Origin: Oopsacas minuta
Taxonomy: Eukaryota > Porifera > Hexactinellida > Lyssacinosida > Leucopsacidae
Length of the DNA: 59,933 nucleotides
Direction: 5' to 3'
Assembly: GCA_024704765.1 (NCBI GenBank)
Contig: JAKMXF010000360.1
Coordinates: 1-59,933 of the forward strand
Shown here one piece after another: positions 32,743 to 43,770 of this stretch. The first letter of the stretch is position 1; each line of letters starts with the position of its first letter. A program made the translations under genes and the position numbers. Under the pieces are notes generated by a model that saw nothing but the letters and a program-made list of their open reading frames with translations, was not told where the DNA came from and made no database searches.

Positions 32743-33740
32743 TAAGGGACGGATTAAGGGCCTGTGAGGCCGGGCGGCCAGTAGGATTGTGAGGATGTTA
32801 TTTTAGACTCTATCCATTCAAAAACAGTCATCATAAACAAATATAATTCAGAACATAGCTATGTTCAGAAAAATTACAACTAATAAAGAAACCACAAGAA
32901 TTTAGGACTACATGAATAGCATAAACGACTAACCTTTACTTTACGATATTTGCGATTACTAAACTCTTCAATAATTTTACTAAACTAAATTTTTCGTCGC
33001 AAATCGTGTTCTATTGACATCAAAGAAAGCATATTTAAGCGACTTTCAGACATAGTTGAGCGCAATTCGCATTATATCCGCTTAAGTTTGGAGAATGATC
33101 GCTCACCGGTACAATTGCTAACCATAAGCCATATGTATGCAGTGATATATTTAAGTTTGGAATGCATCCCAAAGAACATGCTGCGATAGTATTCGATACA
33201 TGAATAGTTTTATACTACATTCAAGGATTATAGCATTATCCATTTCTGACTTTAGGTAAGAACTGAATTGATCAGCTCGTCTATGACACTGTCTTCGATA
33301 TCATTTGGATAAAAATGTACTAATCTCTTTGATGCAGCAGAAAGTTCATTTGGTTCATTTTGTCATGTTGGAATCAAATCCAAACTTATCAAAATCTGGC
33401 TGTATGCTTTCATTCGATTTTTCAGTGCGATATCGATATGATTAATAATACATAGGAATTGCTCAATTTTGAACATATCACTTGCCGTCAAAACTGGATC
33501 TTTAGCAATTCCGTAATCGTGAATAGGGTTTCTTCTACGTTCTCTGCACCTTTCTTCTTTGTACACATTTATTCCTAATAGCAATCTTCCTCGCTCTTCA
33601 AATTCATGAAATTTCGGACGCAAAGGAGCGACAAACTCTGGCAATGATACCAATATCTTCACAGCTGCGTTCAGATCCAACTTCTCGCTTTGAAGTATCA
33701 TACTGCGTTTTTTAAACCTCTCCATTAACATAGCCCAGAA
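32743..33740 (-). pseudogene. hAT-like (DUF4371/ZMYM1-type) transposase, C-terminal relic
   Basis: An open frame 33731-33363 reads MLMERFKKRSMILQSEKLDL, LVSLPEFVAPLRPKFHEFEE and TASDMFKIEQFLCIINHIDI, then a stop after ISLDLIPT. Sequence further on (33340-32930) still shows LSAASKRLVHFYPNDIEDSV and TMSESRLNMLSLMSIEHDL, the end of the hAT dimerisation region in DUF4371 proteins. A possible terminus GGGACGGATTAAGGGCCT lies at 32747. It belongs to the same broad family as the relic at 46142-47273 but covers the other end of the protein. Confidence 0.75.
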
Positions 33741-33817
33741 CTCAGTATCTCGGCCATGAAACCAAAATAAGAAATTGTTAATTTAGGGTATGAAGTGAGA
33801 TCATGTGGAGTATAACT

Positions 33818-34100
33818 CTTAACCCAGCGGTGGCTAGGCTAATTTCATTTATACAATTGGCTATGGGGTCTAGCCAAAAAGTCTTTGACCGTTGAGATCA
33901 AAATTGGCTATGGGGTTCTGTACACCCCAATATGACGATTACTGTTGGCTATGGGGTATCTGTAGGCCCCAAAATGAAGATTTCTGTTGGCTATGGGGTC
34001 TCTGTAGACCCCAAATGAAGACTACTGCTGGCTATGGGGTCTGGGTAAAATGTCATGACAGGGGGTCCTAATGGAACAACATAGCAACCGCTGGGTTAAG
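33818..34100. mobile_element. Small MITE-like element with terminal inverted repeats and internal tandem repeats
   Basis: CTTAACCCAGCGG (33818-33830) and its exact complement CCGCTGGGTTAAG (34088-34100) bound 283 bp with no coding potential. Inside, five units beginning TTGGCTATGGGGT or CTGGCTATGGGGT start at 33857, 33904, 33945, 33987 and 34028, giving steps of 47, 41, 42 and 41 bp. Confidence 0.8.
33857..34050 (+). repeat. 41-42 bp tandem repeat, each unit with a GGGGT...CCCC hairpin
   Basis: Three of the five units contain a short inverted repeat: GGGGTTCTGTACACCCC, GGGGTATCTGTAGGCCCC and GGGGTCTCTGTAGACCCC. The paired ends are kept while the middle bases vary. Confidence 0.85.
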
Positions 34101-34157
34101 GTGAAATCCGAAATCTAAAAAAGAATGTCCTATTAACAAACTGGGAAATTTCATCTA

Positions 34158-35476
34158 TAGAGTGTATCAAAAGTGCTGTCGTATAGCTAAAAATTATCCG
34201 AAGTCCATAATATTCGCGACCCATTCCTAACTCTTATTATTCTGTTATTATTCCGATAGTTGAATTTGTTTTGTATATTTATCTGCACAAATTAGATTAA
34301 ATATTCTCACTTTTTGATATTTTGTCCAAGTTTTTACATTTTTGTGCACTTTTGATATAATGGATGTCACCGACCATGGTATTGAACTTCGAAATAAAGC
34401 CATTGGGATGCAAAAGGCTGGTTTGACCCTTAAAAAAGTGTCAGAAGCCAAGATATTTCTATTAGATCAGTCCAAAGATGGTCCCGTCGGGAAAAACTTG
34501 GACAATCCTTGGGTACTTTACCCAAGAGCGGACGCCCAAAGATCCTTTCTCGCGTTCCTAAAATAATCTTATCAAAGTCTTTGTGCAAGAGAGGAAAATC
34601 TACACGATCTATGGCACGTACATTGGTAAATCCTGGTTTATCGCTCCACATTCAACAGTCTATCAATGTTTATCCTTACAAAAGGCAGCGAATCCCTCTT
34701 CTCACCAATAAATGGTACAAAATCGACTCGAGTCCCCTTCAAACACAATAATTGGACTGTAACAGATTGGGAGAATGTTTTATGGTCCGATGAATCACCC
34801 TTTGAACTATTTGCACCACCAAACAGGCAGAACGACTGAGTGTGGTCACATAGTTCGTCCGATGCTCAGCCATTCAATTGTGTTAAATTCCCGGCGAAAA
34901 TCCAAGTTTGGGGATGATGTCTCATCAGGCACTCTCAGAACTCCACATAATCCCTCAGAAACAGGATGTTAATGGAGAATATTATCGAGAAAATATATTG
35001 AAAGGAACTTGCATGGATGCAATGAGGGAACAGCAAATTCTGACACTATTTTGGAACGGTCTATGACTGAAAAGATGTCCCAGTCGATTTTTATGGAGGA
35101 TGGCGTTCCAGCCCACATCGCCAAGTTCACTCAGACTTCAGTGTTCAGAACTCCTGCCAAACTACTGGGCGAAGGTTGACTGGCCAGGCAACTCTCCAGA
35201 TTTGAATCCGATCGAAAATTTATGGTCTATCCTTGCAGACAAGCTCAGTTAACTCCCCGAAGTTAGCACTATAATTTCCCTCGTAATTAATTAGAAAAGG
35301 TGTGGTCAGGGATTGACCTTGTGATTCTTCAAAATTTGACAAATGGTATGCCTAATCGCATTAGCGAAGTTATAAATCGGTCAGGAGATTATATTGAAAT
35401 ACAGAGCATAAGTATATATTGTGTATTAATATGTTATAGTCAAATATATAATACAAAAGCACTTTGATACTCCCTG
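34158..35476 (+). mobile_element. Complete Tc1-like (DD37E) transposon
   Basis: The left end TAGAGTGTATCAAAAGTGCT (34158 on, after TA) and the reversed right end CAGGGAGTATCAAAGTGCTT (from 35476, followed by TA) are imperfect inverted repeats. The length is about 1.32 kb. Confidence 0.9.
34360..35400 (+). pseudogene. Tc1-like DD37E transposase, broken
   Basis: ATG 34360 opens MDVTDHGIELRNKAIGMQKA, the first helix-turn-helix; a slip near 34455 leads to SGRPKILSRVPKIILSKSLC and TRSMARTLVNPG. Further on come VLWSDESPFELFAPPN (first catalytic Asp, about 34780), KIQVWGMMSHQALSELHIIP, then FMEDGVPAHIAKFTQ (second Asp, about 35090) and, after another slip, WPGNSPDLNPIENLWSILAD (Glu, about 35200). 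At least three frame changes and a late stop inactivate it. Strongly similar in layout to 15319-16222. Confidence 0.88.
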
Positions 35477-35478
35477 TA

Positions 35479-37380
35479 TATATGCTAAGACCTCGAGGCC
35501 TACTCAAAGTCGAGGCTGGGTGCCAAGGCTCATTGGTACCATGGTTAATCCTCAACTATATTATATATACAATAATGTTAGGGAGATTAGGAATTTATGA
35601 TTGAAATGTGTTCAAGGAATGATAGAATATTCTTGGAACGAAACCCAATAATCCACAAAACTTGAGAATACAATCTCAAGTCTTGTGAAATGCCCAATGC
35701 ATAGGGAGCGATCTAAATTCCACTGATTCAAAATAAGCAATAGAGGAGGGAAAAGTGAAAGACTATACAACTGAAATATAAGTAATTTTGGCTTTCGTAG
35801 TCTTTGTTCTTACAGAGTGTGCTAAGGGAACCACTACATGTTAACATTTTTATGGTTGTAGCATTTCAAGATAAATAGCCATTATTCATAATTCCTGTAT
35901 AATGTTAACAAATCTTTTGGAAAATTAAAAACTAAAATTTCCTTCAGTGGACATAATGCAGTGCGTGCTGGTGCCGACTTAAACACATAATTTTGTTTGA
36001 ACGCAGGGTGTATTTGTAATATACATACTATTCTCATAATACCATTTCACCATGTCAACTTTAACGTGAGGCTCCAGGCAATGTGACATTTATAACCAAA
36101 TCATGGATATTAAGAGGAATAATGACACAATCAGTTGTATCAAAGTTTGGTGGGTGTGCACTTGCACCATTTGCTGATGATTATGCAAGAGAAGTTCGAA
36201 AGATAAAATTACCCTTCGTTTCAAGGTGGTCCGAGACATATGCATATGCTATATCAAGATGCGATTGCCATTGACCGAAAATACGGTAAACCTAAACGAT
36301 TAATAACATTTACATGCAATACACGATGGAATGAGATAGCTATGGAATCAAAGCCTAGACTTAGTGTACAGGATAGCCCAGATTGAATTTCACAAGTATT
36401 TGATCTTAAGAAACACAGCTCCTTAACAAGTATTTTAGCATCAATTTCTTGAGTGATTCTCAACAATTCTATCTACAATAGTTTGGTGAAATCTGATTAA
36501 TATAATATATTCAAGTGACCACCAAAGTTCATAGCAATATCTTTTTCGCCACAGGTTTAGAACTACCAATGTGTTGTTTTGCTTTGAAATTATCTATGAG
36601 AGATGGCATTTATTACATATAATATTGGAGTGCCGGCTTCCAGCTCGGGTCCATTGGGTATTCTTGATATCTCCTTATCCGCTAAAATAAGTTACGAACA
36701 TGTAATATTGTTCACACGAAGTCATGTGTTCCGAGTCTATTTATCTGTTTTGACAGATAAACATTTGGACAGGGTGTCCATTTTACAAAATCAAATTTTG
36801 CAGAGCTAAAATCAACCACCCTGCAAAAATGGACCCCTTCCATAAAATTAGGCTCATTCCTTTGATAAAGTTTAGTATTGTCTTTAGCTTACTTTCTGGA
36901 CATGTTAGTTCCAGTTAGACAATGTTGTTGAATTTTTGAATTATCTTTGATTCAAGTTTGACATGATCTAAATACACCATTATATTTTTTAGTAAATTAG
37001 ATTCTCTTAACACAAATCAATGGACTCGATAGAATACAAACACTTACTGTTATATTTGAAAACCTAATCGTATCTTCATGGGTATACCAAAGATCAGAAA
37101 AAAAAATTTGCGCAACAAAGGCTCCAAATGTCTTGTAATAAATAACAAGCTTGTCAAACTTTGAGGGGACATAAATGATGATATTCCAAGCATTCTGTGG
37201 GAAATCAACAATAATATTGGGCATCATTGTCGCGGTACTGGTATAACATCACTAAAGATAGGTATTTTGGCCCGAAATGTTGAAGCAGATCCTACACTAT
37301 GTGGAAAATTGTATTCGATTCCAAAAGAATCAACCTGGAATAAAAGCTCAGTGTACCTCCACAACCACTCCCAGTCAACA
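35479..37380. other. No gene recognised
   Basis: A short open frame at 36083-36274 (plus strand) reads GGCALAPFADDYAREVRKIK and looks protein-like in composition, but I cannot place it. A lone CAGGGTGTCCATTTT motif near 36768 resembles a Tc1/mariner end. Confidence 0.4.
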
Positions 37381-37385
37381 CTAAG

Positions 37386-38250
37386 GTGCGGTTTCATGTA
37401 GGAATAGACCTTACTGGACCACTTATCCATTCCAAAGGGTATAGGTACACATTGACACACATGCACCACCTTACTAAGTGGGTAGAACTCGTCCCCCCGG
37501 ATCTAAACATACAAATGAGGTACCAAAAAGGGATATGTTCAATTTATTATAGACAAGGAGCGCCAGTACAAACTCTTTGTGACAACGGGCTTTCGTTTAC
37601 TAAACAAATTTCTAAGGCACTACATGATGCATATAAGTATAAACTCATATTCTCAGTCCCATATTAGCCTCAAACAAATGGATTAGTTGAATCTGCTCAC
37701 AAAGCACTCAAACAGTCTATGGTGAAATCATTAAATGAAAATATGAAAAAAGAGTTCACCACCTTGAAGAAATCACCATCCTACTCACCAACAGGCCCGA
37801 GAATACACAGGATTCTCAGAATTTCAACTAATGCACGAATAACGTAAATCTCGTTTAGCCCGAAATGTTGCAGTGCTCAATCCGAAAATCGTTGTTAAAG
37901 AATGACAGTATCTGTGGCAAGATATTAGTGAAGATGAAACAATTGGTTGAGTCCGTGCAGGTTGCACAACCTAACGATAATGCTGTAGTTGGTGAATCAC
38001 TAATCCACTAAAAGAATTGATGAAGAGACAGTATGACCAGAAAATCAACCTGATCACTTTCAATGATCTAATAGAAACAGACGCAGTTCTCATTAAAATG
38101 TGTATCATAGAGGCCAATTTCCGTACAAATGGCTTGGGCCTTATCCGATTGCTGAAATAAATCGTAATAGAGTCAAGGTATATCGTAACAAATCTACCCA
38201 ATGCATCAAAAGATCCAAAGTTGAGCTATTGAAGAGATCGGGTATAATAG
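37386..38250 (+). pseudogene. Gypsy-type LTR retrotransposon integrase relic
   Basis: From 37386 the frame reads FHVGIDLTGPLIHSKGYRYT (first catalytic Asp), HLTKWVELVP, then GAPVQTLCDNGLSFTKQIS (second Asp). A TAG stop stands where His is usual before PQTNGLVESAHKAL (catalytic Glu). 35 positions separate Asp and Glu, the DD35E integrase spacing, and TKWVELVP is typical of Gypsy/Ty3 integrases. Downstream frames are broken. No reverse transcriptase, gag or long terminal repeats were found near it, so it is a fragment or an integrase-only derivative. Confidence 0.82.
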
Positions 38251-39500
38251 ATTAAAACAACCAAAAAGCAACACCAAGAAAATTCTAGAGATTATAGATG
38301 AAATAAAGCTCCATATTGAGGATGATGCACCACTCAATTGCTCCGAGGTAACGATGTTTGTGACGATACAATCTCCTATAAAAGCATCACTATACGATTG
38401 ATATACTAACATTAATAAAAGTCAAATTATAATTCTATAAGGACAAAAGTTCCTCTCTCTTAGCTGCATTGAGAACTCAACATGCAACGCGACATAAAAT
38501 CTCAAGAATTATACGATCATCGGACTGCCCGGTACACATCCCTTATATAGCCTTTTGTCAAGAGAATCATTTGGAAACTGCCTACGAAATGTCTAACCTA
38601 TTGGCTCAATGTTATTTGGATAGTAATGAGGTAAAATACCTGAATACCAATACATGAATGAAGATTTCCAATTTTCTACTCGCTGGTCAAGAGAGAGAAT
38701 GAATTGTGCTACTAAAGTTTTTCTCCCTGTTGTTCAACAGTTACTAGCAAATTCTCTGGCTTGCTCAAACAGCGATTGTACTACACAAACTTCACCTATA
38801 TCAGCTCACCTGGAAGATTCATGTATTACTTGGGGTGGTCAATTCGAAGGAAGTGAATTAGTCAATGCTTGTCCTCCAAAAAATTTGCTAATTTTTCAAA
38901 CTTCGCACCGACATAAAGTCTCTGGGTCTATTCAGTTATCAAATTCTTTTATAACCCAGGATATGCAAACTATGTTATCACATACTAGTTACCTTGAATT
39001 CAATAAACTGCGAACCTAGCTAGCTCCTCAACTGGATGTTCAACTTCTCAACTTTCGGAATGACTTCCTTGGTTACGAGGGAGAAATGGTTCAGTGAATA
39101 AATATACTCTCTAGCCCCGATTGTTATGAAGTCACCTTCTAGTACTAGATTGGTGTCGTCAATCAAAGAAGAAGGTAAACTTGACATCTGTCTTAGCACT
39201 CAAAGGGAATTACCAAAAAACCATCGACAACCAAATCAACTAAAGATTTTCATGCTTGAAATGTAAATTTCAAATTCCAATTTAGAATATTTGATACAGA
39301 ATTAGTTCAAGTGCCTCAATTTTCACCTTTGAGGTCGGTCATCTTAATAATCTAATTCTTACAAACGACATAAAAATGAAATCAACATTGCTCACGATCA
39401 AGAAATAGTACATTACTCTCTACTCGCGTACACTGTAGTTAGGATTTACAATTCTTACTGAGAAAATATTACAAGATGACTGTCATAGATACGATGGCAT
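38251..39500. other. No gene recognised
   Basis: A 121-codon open frame (38654-39019, plus) reading RWSRERMNCATKVFLPVVQQ has no recognisable domain. The rest is AT-rich. Confidence 0.4.
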
Positions 39501-40186
39501 CTGTATATTTTGATCAAATTTTCTTATGTCGTACCTTCGTCGAATGATGAAAAGGGAAACTTTGATCAAAGTTCCACTAAAATGTCTTCAGTCGAACTTT
39601 GATTGAAAAATTGTCGCGACGCCACAACATTCATATTTCCCATCCTGATTTCCTTGAGCCATCGATAAAAATGTCCAGCCGACAGACTTGTAGTCAGTTA
39701 GAGGCTATGTATTTTGTTCTTTTCAGGAGCGGGCACCCTCGATCCCCCATGTAATGCCACAATGCACCGGACTCGACTGAATTCAATCTAGGACGTGATA
39801 GCATTTTATTATATTCAATAGAAACGGACACCATTGGGAGGGGTTTAGGGATTTAGTTCGCTAACTTATTGCCCTGAGAGTTTTAATTTCTGTCAGTTAT
39901 TCAGCTACTAAGGGGCAGGAACGATGAATTTATGCATATTATATGATTGGATGGAGTTTTGTTGGATTGATTATTAGGAAAGTTTGCAAACTGCGGATTG
40001 TTGGAAATTTTTGGTTTATGTTCTCCATTTTCTATCAACATTCTCACTTTTCGGTCAATTTCTCGTTTTTCGATTATGGTTCTCATTTTCGATCAATGTT
40101 CGACTGAAGACATTTACAATAACTTTGATCAAAGTTTGTCATAAAATTCATCAAAGTTTCACAAAAAATTCGATCAAAATATATAG
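39501..40186. mobile_element. Foldback/MITE-like element with about 110-bp inverted repeats
   Basis: The left arm (39501-39612) and the reverse complement of the right arm (about 40082-40186) share CTRTATATTTTGATCRAATT at the outer end, then AACTTTGATCAAAGTT (39558-39573; 40121-40136), then AATGTCTTCAGTCGAAC. The 16-bp core AACTTTGATCAAAGTT is itself a palindrome, and variants of it recur within each arm. The middle (39613-40081) has no coding sequence. No target duplication was resolved. Confidence 0.8.
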
Positions 40187-40189
40187 ATT

Positions 40190-41630
40190 AATTTGTATGG
40201 AACGTCCGAAATTTAAGCGAGTTGATTCCTATCTCAATACTCCTCCATTAGGACGGATTAATTGTGTGGTCTATGTATTGTCCAGTCGAACCATTTGTAC
40301 ATAAGCATCAATTACTTCATAGTTGTAGTAGGAGCCACTACGATCAGGACGGCAATGCGCGTAGGGTCTTTCATAACTTTCCCAGGGCCTCATTTTTAGT
40401 CATCTATTCAATTGTCGTTTTTGTGTTGTTCTATCAAAAAAATGAATATTACAGTGGAATGGATAATTACATATGTAGACAATAAGTATTCGCAATAAAT
40501 GGTGCAACAATTCAAACTAACAAGATCAGAAGGTAAACTCATGACAATACTGAACTTGTATCATAGGGATGAGCTGAATTTTATAGAAGGGGGTCTATTT
40601 CGACAAAATAGATCATATTGCTTCAACTAAATATTCGTGTATTGTGAATTATGTGCTTTTCACACCTTTCCACATTATGTTGATAATGTCAAAATATCGC
40701 TTCGAATTTGAGCTAGACATGAGATATTGCAAATTTGTAAAACAATAAATTATCAACCATTATATGCAAAAGTATCAAGAATGTGTCAAAATATTCGGCT
40801 AGTAAGAATATATTTAGTATATTCTGCGAAAGTCTTATAGAAGAAAAGGCCCGTGTAACTTAAATATTTCATCTTTCATTTCTGAAGATGAAATATTTAC
40901 ATTATGTACGAGCCACCACAAGCTGTCATACAATGGCAGATTTTACCAAAAAAATGCTTAGTAGACACAAATTTGGCAAATTCCTGAAATGTTTAGAATG
41001 TAATAGTAGAGTATTTGTTGTACTACTAATGCGGAAAAGTATATTCTGTCAATAATGTACTGATTCTGCAATAAAGAAACCCAATAAAAATAGCTCCGCA
41101 GAAAACAAAATCACAAGTCCAAAATTCACAATTTACCCTCCGGTCTTATGTATAGTCGCTATAAGGTAAGGAAAACTGATTGAGCCGTTACCTAAGGATC
41201 ACCACAGTGGGTAATTTTCAGAAACATTTCCAGTAAGATATAACTTCAACAATTTTTCGTAATTCCCTGAATTTTTAGGTTTTAACTAAAGACAATTTAT
41301 TTGTGGTGTGAGATTTTGAGAATGAGTTAGCATTTCAAAATTATGACGTCAGATAAAATTTCTAAAAATATACAAATTTATTTAGTTTCGTATAATCCAT
41401 GACTAAGATATTCTTAATAGTTTGTTGAATCAATAACAAACACTAATAACTAGTCAACGCATTAGTTATTGTGGAATTGTAACACAATCTCGTATAGAGC
41501 ATAATATTGTGATTCGGATAATTAGATAAGAATGTGATATTATATCAAATACAAAAATACATATCTATTTAAACCGAAAATAGTGTAAATCAAATTATTT
41601 CACATAATTATTGTCATACAAAGCTGTAAA
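40190..41630. other. No gene recognised
   Basis: AT-rich; it may include the left end of the RAG1-like element that follows, but no terminal repeat was identified. Confidence 0.4.
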
Positions 41631-43770
41631 ATGTCACTTACACTTCATGAAGTAAATAAAATATTCCCAGATACCAAAGAGGACCATCGAAAAGCTAAAG
41701 TAAATGTCAATTTGGTAGGTAGAATAATTGGAGAAAAACTTGGAATAGACTGACAATTACAACGTTCTCAAATGATGTGTAAAACCTCCATTTTGAGGTG
41801 TACTCGGAATAGAGAACGAAATGACCACGACCAGTGGGATAATAATCTTGAACGAATCGTTTGTAAGCGTCAGGACTATATAACAAGTACTGAAACTCCA
41901 GGCCCAGCCGCTCGGTCGGTGGTTAATCTGAATATCTCTTAAGGGAAATCCCTAGATTATTTGAAAAAAATCAGACTCTAAACATGTACACCTCAAGAGT
42001 ACAGGCATTATGGACACGTTATCTCAATTAGCTTGTTCAGTAGGTATCCGCATTATTCAGTATGTTGGTCTGATATTAGATTTTTTGTAGTTACTAGGTT
42101 GCCATAACATTGCTCTTATTGCAGAAAGAATTTCTGAAGGCGATAATAACCTTCACTCCAAACAAATTGGTTTTGCCCGAAAAGTCAACATTCCTTGCAT
42201 CTAACCTCAATCTGGGGAAAGGTATTTCTAATTTCAGAAGGGTTAAACTTAGACAGTTGGTCTAAAATACATGATTTTCGTACAACTCTGATACCTCCAT
42301 TCCAATTTTACCCATCAGCATCAAATCCAATTGTAGTAACTTTAAACTACATTGACAACGTAGTAAACCTCTTCAAAGGCATCAACACAAACTCTATACA
42401 ATCTATTAAAGGACGCCTGATATACCCGCTCAACCTTATGGTTGCATATGGCGTAGATGTGCCGGGAAGTGTCTAGTCTTATATTTCAAACAGCTGGTGA
42501 TCGTTCACATTTCTCTAGTTTATGGTTTCTCCTCTTAATTAGAAAGATTGCAAGGGAATTATTATCTGGTCTAACCTATACCCAATTGTAGATTCTCCTA
42601 ACAGCAATCCCATTGCTATCTCAAAAAGAGAACATTGAAAGTGTCACTACTCTAATGAATTTCTTGAATCCACAAATTGAAAAACTCGTGTCAACTGGCT
42701 TCTAGAATGAAAGTGGAAGAGGAAATATTGAAATTAAGGCCTCAACATTAGATGGTAACATGTGTGCCGTATTTACTGGTGGCGGTGGCGGTGCTTGTCA
42801 GTGTAGCTTCGCAGGACATACTGATGTATCAGACCCTAAAGTTGCAATATTAGGCTTTCTGCTTAATTGTACATTGTAAGTGATCAAAGATACCATCGTG
42901 GAGCTAACTTCTGATGAAAAGGAACTTACAGCTTATCTTTCTGAACCACGAGCTGGGATCACTCACGAACCTGCAAGTTCAATTGAAGTCCTTCCTATTG
43001 GACTCTTAAAATCATACTAACGTATACTTGATTGGTTCCTGAAAATATTATATTGAATAGCATTGGGAAGATGTAGCTGGACTAATCATGCAAAAAGTAG
43101 GACCAGCCATAAACTGATTACACAACGGATAAAGAAATTACGAATATTCAGTTTGACCAAGCTGGAGGAAGCGGGAACACTAGCACTGGTCATTCTGTTC
43201 GTCTGTTCCTTTCTGATGATCTCCATTTTAAAACAGCGCTCTCCTTTATACCTCATGAAGACGTTGAGAATCATAAATTTTTGCATAGAAATATTTCTGC
43301 TCTTCTTGTTGTAACTAATTCCTCCCAGAACATCAATGATAGAGAATTCAAGGCACTATTTGAAGAAGTATATCTCTTTCTGTTAGATCATTACTACTAA
43401 GTTTCAATAACTCCCACAGTGCATAAATATCAAGCACACCCTTATCGATTTATAGAACTAAATGATAAATCGTGTCCTTAAGAAATTCCCTGAAGAAGGT
43501 TAGCGTAAGCTAATAAGCATGATAAGAGAGTATCTATCGCAATGATCAGATTTTCTTTCAGAAGTTAAAGACATATCCTCCTGAATATAAGTAGTAGGAG
43601 CGCCAGTACTCAATGAGGGGTTTGGTAATTTTCTCAAATGTAAGAAATGTGAAGATTTGGAAAATCAACAAGGTTGTAAAGCGAACTTAAACTAAGACAG
43701 TTCAGATATTGATTCTATTATTAAACACTATTTTTAAGTCAATGAGTATGTTTAATCAAATGCAGTAATA
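41631..43770 (+). pseudogene. RAG1/Transib-superfamily-like transposase relic
   Basis: Coding sequence spread over all three frames. The N-terminus from ATG 41631 reads MSLTLHEVNKIFPDTKEDHR. At 42195-42476 FYPSASNPIVVTLNYIDNVV. From 42592: IESVTTLMNFLNPQIEKLV, IEIKASTLDGNMCAVFTGGG, CQCSFAGHTDVSDPK, then AGITHEPASSIEVLPIGLL and ILDWFLKIL. From 43111: QAGGSGNTSTGHSVRLFLSD, ISALLVVTNSSQNINDREFK, then ITPTVHKYQAHPYRFIEL. The order (Asp block, Cys pair, late HK.xxH block before the Glu region) parallels RAG1-type cores and, from memory, a multicopy arthropod and cnidarian family. The final region is degraded: stops and frameshifts near 43480-43520. Family assignment is tentative; that it is a decayed protein-coding gene is clear. 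Confidence 0.55.

Noticed and set aside
33857-34050. Tandem repeat considered as a CRISPR-like array
   Set aside because: Eukaryotic context, repeats run without unique spacers, and the repeat lies inside an inverted-repeat element.
36768-36840. CAGGGTGTCC with a later CCACCCTGC as possible paired transposon ends
   Set aside because: Similar motifs also occur alone at about 13465 and 23011; here the partner is only 50 bp away and the match is short.
37141-37227. Minus-strand segment considered for the missing Rfx DNA-binding exon (HHL-like after NSKY-type codons)
   Set aside because: The translation (NAWNIIIYVPSKFDKLV) does not match the RFX winged helix, and no GT donor follows in the right phase.
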